From Planctomycetota bacterium (lineage in GTDB: Bacteria > Planctomycetota > Planctomycetia > Pirellulales > Lacipirellulaceae), in NCBI GenBank assembly GCA_029259975.1, contig JAJDEE010000443.1:1-24255 (forward strand): a stretch of DNA of 24,255 nucleotides. The letters run 5' to 3'. The position numbers were made by a program, and so were the translations under genes. The notes beneath the pieces are model-generated. The model was not told the origin of the DNA. It did not search any database and saw only the letters and a program-made list of their open reading frames with translations. Below are positions 14,934-22,677 of the stretch, one piece after another. Position 1 is the stretch's first letter, and each line of letters begins with the position of its first letter.

Positions 14934-17087
14934 CTAACGCCGTTGCAAGACCTTCGAGCCTGTAATTTTCTTGGCGAGTCTTTCGTAATGCGCAGCGGGT
15001 TCCGCATCGCCTTGTGCCTCGTGCATTGCCGCCAAGTTATTGTACGACACGATTAGCGTCTCATCTTCAAGCAAGCCACTCGACACGGCTTGTTCAATCA
15101 GTACCACACCCGACTTGGTAACTTCAATGGCACGCTGCCGATCGCCCTGGTTCCAGTACGAAACGCCCATGCTTACGAGCGCGTCGCCATGCTGCTGCGG
15201 TGCAACCGTTGTTGTAACTGGAACTGGGTTGAGCAGGCGATCGACGGCCTCGTCGTACCATTGGCAAGCGGTGACGTGGTCTTCGTAATGGACAGCATGA
15301 ACAGCACCGATTTGAAAATAAAGTCGGCCCATCAAATATGCCGTATCTGGCATCTCGTCGCGTCCTTTGGCTAGCTCCGCAAGCTGCTGCTCGGCTAATT
15401 CACCCAGGTGGACAGCACTATCAGGCTCACTGCGGCGATGTTCGATTTGTGAACCGTGGAAATAGGCTAACCCCAGCTGCCAGTCAAACTGGCTGCCAGC
15501 CAACGGGTCGGTGATATTTGCTTTGATCTCGGCAACCGTTTCTTCGGCTTCTTCGATCCAGAGCAGCGGATTGATTGGCTTATCCAAGTTGCCTGCGGCT
15601 GCGAGCGAACTCACAGCGACTTGTAATCGCAGCGGCAGGTACGAACTGTCTTCGGCAATCAGCGCTTCGGCCAGCGCCGACGCGCGTTCGATCCACTGCG
15701 GCACCGATTCGTCTTTCTGCTGCCACGCACCAACAGAAATTTCGACTGCTACCGCCAGATGAGCCTCAACCAAAAGCTGCTTGGCAGGCAGGCGAACGCT
15801 CGGGTCGTCGCCCACGGCCAAGCGGTCAGCGATTTCGATTGCTTTAGAATGTAATGATATCGCCCGACGGGCAACTTTCTGAGAGCCAAGCGAAGCGAGC
15901 AATCCCATCTCGTTGAGCGTTTGTGCCCTGACGAGCGAAGAGATGCCGGGCGTTTCCAACAGCTGCCGCGACTCTTCGACTGCCCGATCGTAACGGGCCA
16001 GTTTCCGCAGGCACTTGGCCCAGTGCAAGCGATAGGTGGCGTTGTTGGGTTCTAGCTCAACAGCCTCGGCGGCGTAGCGCTCAGCGGTAACCGCTTTGCC
16101 GATCGTCAAATAGATCTCGGAAAGCCGCGCGCGGGCGGCAACCAAGTTGCGATCTAAGCGTAACGCGGCTTTCAGATCGGCGATCGTGTTGGTAAAGTTT
16201 TGCTCGGAGTTCTCATCTGCCCGTAACAAGAATAGCTCTGCTTTGATGGGCTGAATCAATAGACTGCCGATGCGGGGGCTTGCAACATCCTCGGCCTGTT
16301 CGTCGCTAGCGATCACTAAGCCAAGCTCTTCGCTAACATAACGCAGTACTACACCATGCTCGGGGTAAATCTGAGCGATTGGTGAGCCATCCTCGTCTAA
16401 AAGGATGACTGGGCGTAGACGTTCAAGTTTCAGCTTTCGAGTTAACGACGACATTCGTGTCGGTTTGGCAAGCTCCACAAGTATCGACTCGACTTGGTTA
16501 CCGTCGAAACGGGCGTAGACTGCCGACAAATTGTCGAAGCGATATTTTAGTTCGGACGCTTGCGTATCGTCACTGCGCGGGTCGCCCCACGTACGCAGCA
16601 CGTTGATACGATTGGAGATGCCAGGGGTGATGCCGTGAAAACTGGCGACCTCGATCTCAGCCATCGGGAGGAGAGTTGATGACGGCTCTCTTTCAGGAGT
16701 AGAGTCAGGAGCAGAGCAGGTCTCCAGGGCAACAACAGGCTCAGCGAGTGTTGGCGTCTGTGCAATCCTCAACGGATCGGCTAACTCTGGCTCGTAGTTC
16801 GATATATTTGCAATCGGTTGCAATGTGCCTTCGATGTCAGCTGAACTGGTGACCGGCGACTCCCCGACGTCAGCAATTTTCTTTTCGGAAACAACGATCG
16901 ATTGCTCATGCGATGGATTCGGCGCACACTGGTCGCTGTCATGTGTCGGATGAGCCTGTGCGCAAGGTAACGTCGCACTACTCATCCCAACCAATTGGAT
17001 CGCCAATAACACGGCTCCGGCCTGGCGCAGCGCGCAAGCGCCCTTGGTCCTTTCGGTCCTGGTCTCTACTGAATGGCCCCCTCGCAT
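14934..17087 (-). CDS. Exported TPR-repeat protein
   Basis: The product has 717 residues. The ATG (17085-17087) has GGGGAG about four bases upstream. Residues ~15-46 look like a signal peptide: a charged start, then RQAGAVLLAIQLVGMSSATLPCAQAHP. The region up to ~150 is low in order (Pro, Ser, Glu). Residues ~150-270 form a beta-rich domain of unknown type (GITPGISNRINVLRTWGDP, then YRFDNLSAVYARFDGNQVESILVEL). From ~300 to the end, TPR-like helical pairs dominate, for example LVAARARLSEIYLTIGKAVTAERYAAEAVELEPNNATYRLHWAKCLRKLARYDRAVEES and, near the C-terminus, SYNNLAAMHEAQGDAEPAAHYERLAK. TPRs mediate protein contacts, and no enzymatic motif is present. It is probably periplasmic. The nested repeat upstream separates it from the Nramp-like gene. 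Confidence 0.88.
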   Translation of the reverse strand: MRGGHSVETRTERTKGACALRQAGAVLLAIQLVGMSSATLPCAQAHPTHDSDQCAPNPSHEQSIVVSEKKIADVGESPVTSSADIEGTLQPIANISNYEPELADPLRIAQTPTLAEPVVALETCSAPDSTPEREPSSTLLPMAEIEVASFHGITPGISNRINVLRTWGDPRSDDTQASELKYRFDNLSAVYARFDGNQVESILVELAKPTRMSSLTRKLKLERLRPVILLDEDGSPIAQIYPEHGVVLRYVSEELGLVIASDEQAEDVASPRIGSLLIQPIKAELFLLRADENSEQNFTNTIADLKAALRLDRNLVAARARLSEIYLTIGKAVTAERYAAEAVELEPNNATYRLHWAKCLRKLARYDRAVEESRQLLETPGISSLVRAQTLNEMGLLASLGSQKVARRAISLHSKAIEIADRLAVGDDPSVRLPAKQLLVEAHLAVAVEISVGAWQQKDESVPQWIERASALAEALIAEDSSYLPLRLQVAVSSLAAAGNLDKPINPLLWIEEAEETVAEIKANITDPLAGSQFDWQLGLAYFHGSQIEHRRSEPDSAVHLGELAEQQLAELAKGRDEMPDTAYLMGRLYFQIGAVHAVHYEDHVTACQWYDEAVDRLLNPVPVTTTVAPQQHGDALVSMGVSYWNQGDRQRAIEVTKSGVVLIEQAVSSGLLEDETLIVSYNNLAAMHEAQGDAEPAAHYERLAKKITGSKVLQRR

Positions 17088-17302
17088 GGAACTCCCCTTC
17101 TCAACGGCAAGTGAGCGAATTTGCGGGTCGCTGCAATTGCGTCGGTGGCCGTCACACTGTAGTGACGGCAGTGATTTGATTAAAAAGCCGGGTGAACACT
17201 CTCCGAGCGCACCTCGTTATCGTCCCTTATCGGCTGTGTCGACTGCATGCATTGCAATAAATATGCCGAAGCAAGGAAAAAATCGGATTAGGCAAGCGAA
17301 AT

Positions 17303-17345
17303 GGCTACGGTGCTGGCATTGGCTTGCCAATGAAATAGCGTAGCC
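17303..17345. repeat. Imperfect hairpin with a perfect core
   Basis: The core CATTGGC-TT-GCCAATG (17317-17332) is a perfect 7-bp palindrome. The flanking GGCTAC (17303-17308) and GTAGCC (17340-17345) pair as an outer stem across internal loops of 8 and 7 bases. It overlaps the left end of the nested element at 17339. Confidence 0.55.
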
Positions 17346-17539
17346 GTTCACGGCCCTAGCTTGAGCAGAGTCTCACGCAAAGGCGCGAAGGCGCTAAGCA
17401 AGGAAGAAAGGAAAGACACAAAGACGGCAGGGGAGAATAGATAATGGTTACTGGACTACGTTTCGTTGTTTTGGGTGGATTTCTCCCTTAGCGCCTTCGC
17501 GTCTTTGCGTGAGTTTTCTTTTTTCCGTGAACGGTTACG
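17339..17539. repeat. 200-bp nested inverted-repeat element
   Basis: The outer arms are CGTAGCCGTTCACGG (17339-17353) and CCGTGAACGGTTACG (17525-17539), with one mismatch in 15. The inner arms lie at 17372-17398 and 17487-17513, 27 bases each with one mismatch, and read CTCACGCAAAGGCGCG... and its complement ...CTTTGCGTGAG. The centre (17399-17486) is purine-rich on the left and has no ORF. The inner arm belongs to the same CACGCAAAGGCGC family as the repeat before the amidohydrolase gene. Confidence 0.85.
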
Positions 17540-17576
17540 AAATAGCCAACCAGGAGAGCTTCTAGGAAAGCCGCTC

Positions 17577-19112
17577 TCAAACGCTCGACCCTCGCCCAAA
17601 CAGCTCTATCGACAGCTCTTGCCAAACCCCGATCCCGCTCACTAGTGAGACCGCCAGCAAAATAATCGCAGCCGCCACGCCGCCGAGCAGCATCCACCAA
17701 CGCGTTCGATAAGCAGCAGGCAGCTGAAAATTGAGGTACAGGGCTGCCGCCATCGACAGCGCGACGGCCAAATTGGTCGTCAGAAACGCGACCACGTGCG
17801 TCAGCGTGTCGAACTTCACGTCGCTCCAGATCACCACCGACGAAGAGCCAATCACATACAACGACACCCCCAGCTGCACTCGCCGACGCGTCCAGCCACC
17901 GTTGGGCCAAATCGAAGACCCAAAATCGACGATCACGCGGGTGTAAATCTCGGGGAATGCTTGCAGCGTTCCCCACAGCGCTACCAGAATACAAACGTAA
18001 TAAACCCAAATCAACGACTCGTGCACGTTGCGCCAAATGTATGCCTGATCGGTCAGCAAGCTCCAGCCAGCAAACGCGCCGTCGAGTTCGCCGCTGGCGA
18101 GCAACGGGTACAGCACCGCCGCGCCGGCCATCATGAACGAGGCGCTGACAATCCAAAGTACGACAGCGCCGCAACCGACATCCCACTTCAACGGTGCAAT
18201 CGATTGCCGGATGCGCGCGACCAGTGCCGGATCGTCGGGCAGATAGTCTGCCGGTCGGCCGGCGGCAGCCCGACGCTGGATTTCCTCAAGTTGTGGATGG
18301 CTCGTCAGCCCCCAGCCGTGCAGCGAAATCCAATTCGCGTAGACAATATAACCCAGCACGCTGCCGCCCACGTAGCCAAACGTCGTGGCCAGCGTCAGCC
18401 CCGGATGCAGACGAACCGAATCGGGCGCCCACGTCGGAAATTCGGGAACTGTGCCAATCGAAATTGTTCCCCACCAAGCCGCGACAAAGTCGGGGCGCAC
18501 TAGCAACGTTCCCATCACCGTGCCAAGTACCAAGATGCCGCAAATAATCACCTGTTGCTTTTCAAGCTTGTCGTAAGTGAGCACGAGGCCAAGCAACACC
18601 GCAGCGACAATAAATAATGTGCTCAATGCACGTTCGACCATTAGCTCTTGGCTAGCACCGATCGCCGTCGCGGAACCGCTGAACAACAGATGATGCAACA
18701 GGTCGCCGCAGGGTCGGGCGATCGCCGCCCACAACGGCCCCGTCGCAGCCATTTCGAGCACAACGAGCGTGATGAGCAACCAACCTCGCGGCCCTGGCAG
18801 TCGAGCTAGCCGTTGGCTGATCGGTTCGCCGCTGATAGCCGTGTAGCGCCCCAGCAGATAGGTGACGAACACGCCCTTCACCAACACACTCAGCAACACC
18901 AGCCACAGCAACCCATAACCGGCCCAAGCACCCGCGCGAACGACCACGATCGTCTCGCCTGCGCCGATCGCGACCGAAGCGACAATCGCCGCCGGGCCAA
19001 ACGTGGCAAATAGATGTCCCAACTTGCGTAACGACCACGGCTCGGCAAAGGCGCCTTGGTACGGCACCGGCACAATTTTTTTCGCCGTATTCGTTAAGGT
19101 CTTGTCGGACAT
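17577..19112 (-). CDS. Nramp-like divalent metal transporter with altered motifs
   Basis: The product is a 511-residue inner-membrane protein with about eleven hydrophobic segments. The opening FGPAAIVASVAIGAGETIVVVRAGAWAGYGLLW matches the first transmembrane helix and following segment of Nramp/MntH proteins, which import Mn2+, Fe2+ or related ions with protons. In canonical members helix 1 carries the metal-binding DPGN motif and helix 6 an MPH motif. Here the corresponding regions read AIGAGE (48-53) and, near the middle, FGYVGGSVLGYIVYANW, so the known metal ligands are missing. The substrate is therefore uncertain. The ATG (19110-19112) has only a short GGGG upstream. The gene ends 37 bases from the nested repeat, and a different repeat lies upstream. 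Confidence 0.85.
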   Translation of the reverse strand: MSDKTLTNTAKKIVPVPYQGAFAEPWSLRKLGHLFATFGPAAIVASVAIGAGETIVVVRAGAWAGYGLLWLVLLSVLVKGVFVTYLLGRYTAISGEPISQRLARLPGPRGWLLITLVVLEMAATGPLWAAIARPCGDLLHHLLFSGSATAIGASQELMVERALSTLFIVAAVLLGLVLTYDKLEKQQVIICGILVLGTVMGTLLVRPDFVAAWWGTISIGTVPEFPTWAPDSVRLHPGLTLATTFGYVGGSVLGYIVYANWISLHGWGLTSHPQLEEIQRRAAAGRPADYLPDDPALVARIRQSIAPLKWDVGCGAVVLWIVSASFMMAGAAVLYPLLASGELDGAFAGWSLLTDQAYIWRNVHESLIWVYYVCILVALWGTLQAFPEIYTRVIVDFGSSIWPNGGWTRRRVQLGVSLYVIGSSSVVIWSDVKFDTLTHVVAFLTTNLAVALSMAAALYLNFQLPAAYRTRWWMLLGGVAAAIILLAVSLVSGIGVWQELSIELFGRGSSV

Positions 19113-19216
19113 CCCCAGAGCATCGCCGGAAAGCGAGTGGATGTCTAGCAGCCTGCTGAGAAAAGTCTTGGTTGACTATTTCTCAATTGTACCCGCACAG
19201 GCATGAAAAAGATAAA

Positions 19217-19292
19217 TGAACCACAACGGACACAACGCGTATTTTGCGTCGTGTCCGTCGTGTCCGTCGTGTCGTCGTGTCGTCGTGGTTCA
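19217..19292. repeat. Inverted repeat with an internally expanded right arm
   Basis: The left arm TGAACCACAACGGACACAAC (19217-19236, continuing GCG) pairs with a right arm spanning 19246-19292 that begins GCGTCGTGTCCGTCGTG and ends CGTGGTTCA. The right arm contains extra tandem units of GTCCGTCGT and GTCGTCGT, so it is about twice as long as the left. A T-run (ATTTTTTG) follows at 19293-19300. It may end transcription on the plus strand. Confidence 0.75.
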
Positions 19293-19325
19293 ATTTTTTG
19301 TTTCCGTCTTGATTACCTAGTTTCC

Positions 19326-19353
19326 TTGACTTTGCAGTTTGCCTGGGTAATTG
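19326..19353 (+). promoter_or_regulatory. Possible promoter of the STN-like gene
   Basis: TTGACT at 19326-19331, a 16-base spacer and TAATTG at 19348-19353. The -10 box is only moderate. The leader would be about 100 bases. Confidence 0.35.
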
Positions 19354-19447
19354 CATGGAATTTGACTTTCACGCTGCTTTTCGGTTAGGCTGCCAACTGG
19401 CGGAGCCGTCCGGAACCGGCTTGCCATTCTTTGTGGGCCAGAAATCT

Positions 19448-19453
19448 AGGAGG
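19448..19453 (+). promoter_or_regulatory. Strong Shine-Dalgarno that sets the start at 19461
   Basis: AGGAGG, seven bases before the ATG at 19461, is the best ribosome binding site in the window. It rules out the in-frame upstream ATG at 19431. Confidence 0.85.
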
Positions 19454-19460
19454 CATTCTG

Positions 19461-20204
19461 ATGTCGAAACAGGCAATAGGTTGGTGCTGCGCGTTGGTGA
19501 CGCTAGTCGGGTTGGGAGCATTCGAGCAACTTGGGGCACAAGAGGACAAGCCGGGCGTTGTCGTGGCGCAGCAATCTGCCGAATCTGCCGAACAACGAAT
19601 CAACGCAGTACTCGAGCAACAGCTAAAAACGCCGCTGAGCTACGAAGACGAGCAGCTCCATATCGTGCTCAATGCGATCGCAGACGAGTACGACATCCCG
19701 ATCGTTTTCGATAAATCCGCACTCGACGAAGTGGCAATTAGCCCCGAATCGGAAGTATCTGTCAACTTGCGAAACATTTCTTTACGAGCGGCACTCAACA
19801 TTATGCTTAAGGAGCCAGGCTTGGAAGATTTATGCTACCTCATCGATGAAGAAGTGCTACTGATTACCACTACAGAGAAAGCCAATGAGGCGCTACAGAC
19901 GAAAGTCTATCGCATCGACGATTTCGAATGTTTTCCGTACGACGAAAAATACGCCGACGAAAAACCTTCCCAGAAAACGAGGCTCTATTACAGCCCAGTG
20001 CCACTGATTAAGGCCGTCGTCAATTGCGTCGAACACGGCTCTTGGATGGCAAATGGGACGGGGGAAGGAGCGATTTTTCGCATGAAACCAGGAATGCTTG
20101 TCGTCACACAGACGCGCCGTGTTCACCGTCAAGTTGAAGATTTTCTGAGTAAGCTTCGAGTTGTGAAAGCAGAAATCAAAAACGACGGATCAGGGTCTTT
20201 TTAA
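19461..20204 (+). CDS. Exported protein with a secretin/TonB short-N-terminal-like domain
   Basis: The product has 247 residues. The start is fixed by AGGAGG. Residues 1-26 form a signal peptide (MSKQAIGWCCALVTLVGLGA, cleavage probably near LGAQE). Residues ~55-140 (TPLSYEDEQLHIVLNAIADEYDIPIVFDKSALDEV..., then VSVNLRNISLRAALNIMLKEPGL, YLIDEEVLLITT) follow the STN/secretin N-domain pattern: strand, helix, strand with an I-P-I-V-F-D core, then a second helix and a final strand. In secretins and TonB receptors this domain binds partners in the periplasm. Here no barrel or secretin domain follows. The remainder (LQTKVYRIDDF..., PLIKAVVNCVEHGSW, MLVVTQTRRVHRQVEDFLSKLR) looks like a second N1-like fold. 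No enzymatic role is visible. It is probably a periplasmic adaptor of unknown partner. Confidence 0.85.
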   Translation: MSKQAIGWCCALVTLVGLGAFEQLGAQEDKPGVVVAQQSAESAEQRINAVLEQQLKTPLSYEDEQLHIVLNAIADEYDIPIVFDKSALDEVAISPESEVSVNLRNISLRAALNIMLKEPGLEDLCYLIDEEVLLITTTEKANEALQTKVYRIDDFECFPYDEKYADEKPSQKTRLYYSPVPLIKAVVNCVEHGSWMANGTGEGAIFRMKPGMLVVTQTRRVHRQVEDFLSKLRVVKAEIKNDGSGSF

Positions 20205-20280
20205 CGGACCTTGCCGAATGAAGCGCTGCCCGCGATGATGGGGCGTTAGATTTAGCACACGAATACCCCATTTCATCGCT

Positions 20281-21174
20281 ATGCAACTCGGCTCCACTCA
20301 AATCATCGACACCTTTGCCGAAGCGTTTCGGATGCGATTCGTCCGGCTGATCGTCACCGCCGTGGACGACTTTTGGCTCGATGCCGCATTGCGCGAAGTC
20401 TGCGGCTACAGCTCGTCGGTGATCGGCTGCGATGCCGAGGTCGGCGTCGAGCGACTGCTTGAGCCGGGCGAAACACCCGACGGGCGTCCCGGTGCGGCGG
20501 TCTTGGCGTTTGGGTTTTCTAGCGAGGCGCTCGCCAAGGCGGTACCTAATCGTGTGGGCCAATGCGTGATGACCTGCCCGACGACGGCTGTCTACAATGG
20601 GCTGCCCGAGGCCGAAGAATTTATCCCGCTCGGCAAACATCTGCGCTACTTCGGCGATGGATTTCAGAAGAGCAAGTTGCTCGGCGGTCGGCGCTACTGG
20701 CGCGTACCGGTGATGGACGGCGAGTTTTTGTTGGAAGTAAAACTGGGCGCTGCCAAAGGCGTCGCAGGCGGCAACATCATCCTCCAAGGCACTACGCAAG
20801 AGGTCGCCCTCGCTGCCGCCCGCCGAGCGAGCGAAGCTTTAGCGTCGCTCGCCGGAATCATCACCCCCTTCCCTGGCGGCGTGGTCCGTAGCGGCAGCAA
20901 AGTCGGCTCGACCTACAAAGGCATGGTCGCTTCGACTAACGATGCCTACTGCCCGACGCTCCGCGGACGGGTCGAAAGCGACTTGGTCGACGGCGCAAAC
21001 TGCGCCTACGAAATCGTCATCGACGGCATCGACGAAGCCGCTGTCGGCAGCGCCATGCGGCTCGCCCTCGAAACGGCCGCCGGTGAAGGCGTGCTCACCC
21101 TCGGCGCCGGCAACTACGGCGGCAAGCTCGGCAAGTTTCATTTCCATCTGCACAAGCTGCTTTCAGACGACTGA
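20281..21174 (+). CDS. ftr (fhcD): Formylmethanofuran:tetrahydromethanopterin formyltransferase
   Basis: The enzyme transfers a formyl group between methanofuran and tetrahydromethanopterin. In methylotrophic bacteria it is subunit D of the formyltransferase/hydrolase complex that releases formate during formaldehyde oxidation, while in methanogens it runs in the other direction. The product has 297 residues, matching the family (~295-300). Diagnostic stretches are QIIDTFAEAF near the start, RVGQCVMTCPTTAVYNGL-like (NRVGQCVMTCPTTAVYNGL), GKHLRYFGDGFQKSK, RRYWRVPVMDGEFL, GVAGGNIILQ, PFPGGVVRSGSKVGS, CPTLRGRV, and GNYGGKLGKFHFHLHKLL at the C-terminus. The ATG at 20281 fits the family start, though no Shine-Dalgarno is seen. 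It follows the STN-like gene by 76 bases. The other complex subunits (fhcA, B, C) are not in the window. Confidence 0.95.
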   Translation: MQLGSTQIIDTFAEAFRMRFVRLIVTAVDDFWLDAALREVCGYSSSVIGCDAEVGVERLLEPGETPDGRPGAAVLAFGFSSEALAKAVPNRVGQCVMTCPTTAVYNGLPEAEEFIPLGKHLRYFGDGFQKSKLLGGRRYWRVPVMDGEFLLEVKLGAAKGVAGGNIILQGTTQEVALAAARRASEALASLAGIITPFPGGVVRSGSKVGSTYKGMVASTNDAYCPTLRGRVESDLVDGANCAYEIVIDGIDEAAVGSAMRLALETAAGEGVLTLGAGNYGGKLGKFHFHLHKLLSDD

Positions 21175-21198
21175 TTGGTTGACGTATTGCTGAATAAC

Positions 21199-21393
21199 TC
21201 ACGCAAAGGCGCGAAGGCGCAAAGGTTGATTGCACCAAGTGTATATTTTAATTACCACGGAGGCACGGAGAGTGCGGAGGAAAAGCTCTGGAAGTTGCCA
21301 AAAAAGGTCCTTTCGTTTTTTCAAAGAGATCAACTTCGTGCCCTCCGCGACTCCGTGGTTAAGTTTTTGTTTTTCCTTTGCGCCTTTGCGTGA
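21199..21393. repeat. Two nested inverted repeats just before and into the amidohydrolase gene
   Basis: The outer arms are at 21199-21225 (TCACGCAAAGGCGC..., 27 bases) and 21375-21393 (CCTTTGCGCCTTTGCGTGA). They match exactly except for one extra 8-base unit in the left arm. The inner arms lie at 21252-21280 (TTACCACGGAGGCACGGAG...) and 21335-21362 (...GACTCCGTGGTTAA). They are inverted with several mismatches. The right outer arm ends inside the predicted start of the amidohydrolase gene, and the left arm starts 25 bases after the ftr stop. Confidence 0.85.
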
Positions 21394-22585
21394 AATTATT
21401 TCTATCCTTCTCCTCGCATCTCTTTGCAACTCTGCCCTAGCACAAGAGCCACCAGACGGCGCCGATGGCCATCCACTTGCCCTCGATCAGTTCCAGCCGA
21501 AGTCGTCGCTCCAACTTCCCGAGCATCGCCCCACGCGTGCTAAGTTCCCTGTCGTCGATGTGCATATCCATCCACGTTTGAAATTACATAGCAACGCCCA
21601 GCAGCTCGACGAGTTCGTGCGCGTGATGGACCAACAAAACATCGCCGTCTGCGCGAGCCTCGACGGCCAACTCGGCGACCAACTCGAAGAACACAAAAAA
21701 CTGCTGTGGACCAAACACCATGACCGCTTTGTGATTTTCGCGAATATCGATTGGCTCGGCGGCGGCCGGCGCGACGACGCGAGCAGTTGGGACTGCCAAC
21801 GCCCTGACTTCGCCCGACGGATGGCGGCAGCGCTAGCCGACGCCAAAGAGCGCGGTGCTGTCGGACTAAAAATTTTTAAGATGCTTGGGCTTTTCTATCG
21901 CAACCCCGACGACTCGCTGATCGCGATCGACGATCCTCGCTGGGATCCGATCTGGCAAGCCTGTGGCAAGCTGAATATGCCCGTCTTAATCCACACCGCC
22001 GACCCCGTCGCTTTTTTTCAGCCGATCGACCGATTTAACGAGCGTTGGGAAGAACTCAGCCGTCATCCCGATTGGAGCTTTGCCGACGACAAATTTCCAA
22101 CACACGACCAGCTGCTCGCCGCCCGCAATCGAGTGATTGCCCGCCACCCGCAAACGACTTTCATTGGCGCCCACGTCGCGAATTACTCCGAAAATTTAGC
22201 CGAAGTCGCCCGCTGGCTCGATAAATATCCCAACTTGCAAGTCGAAATCGCTGCCCGTATCGCCGAACTTGGCCGCCAACCCCGCGCCGCCCGTCAATTT
22301 TTCATCAAATACGCCGACCGTATCATGTTCGGCACCGATGGCCCGCGTCCCGTCTCGCGTCTACTGCCGCACTGGCGCATGCTCGAGACTCGCGACGAAT
22401 ATTTTTCTTACGCCGAAAACCAGTATCCGCCTCAGGGCCTCTGGAACATCTACGGGCTTGACCTGCCCGACGACGTGCTCCGCAAAGTCTATGCCGAGAA
22501 TGCGTCACGAATAATTCCTGGTATTGGCGAGCGACTGAAAAAGTTTGCCCAAAGTGGCACGGTTACAGTGCCAAACGGTCGATAG
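21386..22585 (+). CDS. Exported amidohydrolase (Amidohydro_2 type)
   Basis: The product is 399 residues from a TTG at 21386. The frame is open further left, but that part is read through repeats. Starting at TTG gives MREIISILLLASLCNSALAQEPP, a textbook signal peptide with an A-L-A cleavage site. A GTG at 21338 is the main alternative. The TIM-barrel metal motifs are present: HxH in VVDVHIHP (H60, H62), K162 in GLKIFKM, H203 in LIHTAD, H263 in GAHVAN and D318 in FGTDGPRP. Together these describe a PF04909-type hydrolase or decarboxylase of carboxylic or lactone-like substrates. The substrate cannot be read from sequence. The protein probably acts in the periplasm. The unusual point is that the start codon lies in the right arm of the repeat at 21375-21393. 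Confidence 0.88.
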   Translation: MREIISILLLASLCNSALAQEPPDGADGHPLALDQFQPKSSLQLPEHRPTRAKFPVVDVHIHPRLKLHSNAQQLDEFVRVMDQQNIAVCASLDGQLGDQLEEHKKLLWTKHHDRFVIFANIDWLGGGRRDDASSWDCQRPDFARRMAAALADAKERGAVGLKIFKMLGLFYRNPDDSLIAIDDPRWDPIWQACGKLNMPVLIHTADPVAFFQPIDRFNERWEELSRHPDWSFADDKFPTHDQLLAARNRVIARHPQTTFIGAHVANYSENLAEVARWLDKYPNLQVEIAARIAELGRQPRAARQFFIKYADRIMFGTDGPRPVSRLLPHWRMLETRDEYFSYAENQYPPQGLWNIYGLDLPDDVLRKVYAENASRIIPGIGERLKKFAQSGTVTVPNGR

Positions 22586-22677
22586 ATGCCAGCATGTAGG
22601 CGTAGAAAATCTAAAATTGCCTAAAAACTACCTTGTTACTGACAAGGCAAACTATTGATCTTGGTATGAATTTTTGA

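Larger units (their letters stand above)
17088..17576. other. 489-base spacer filled by hairpins and nested inverted repeats
   Basis: The spacer holds a large imperfect hairpin (17303-17345) and a nested inverted-repeat element (17339-17539), both listed separately. Between 17088 and 17300 I see no gene, no convincing promoter for the TPR gene and no RNA gene. Confidence 0.6.
19113..19460. other. 348-base divergent spacer with a repeat and a promoter candidate
   Basis: The spacer separates the Nramp-like gene (minus) from the STN-like gene (plus). It contains the inverted repeat at 19217-19292, a possible promoter at 19326-19353 and the ribosome binding site at 19448-19453. The region 19113-19216 shows no convincing minus-strand promoter. 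Confidence 0.6.

Noticed and set aside
17488..18186. 232-residue minus-strand ORF overlapping the end of the Nramp-like gene
   Set aside because: It lies in another frame of the same strand, is very Arg-rich and runs into the nested repeat. The Nramp frame has clear membrane helices.
17796..18503. 235-residue plus-strand ORF antisense to the Nramp-like gene
   Set aside because: Composition (His, Arg, Gln, Pro-rich) is typical of an antisense shadow, with no motif and no ribosome binding site.
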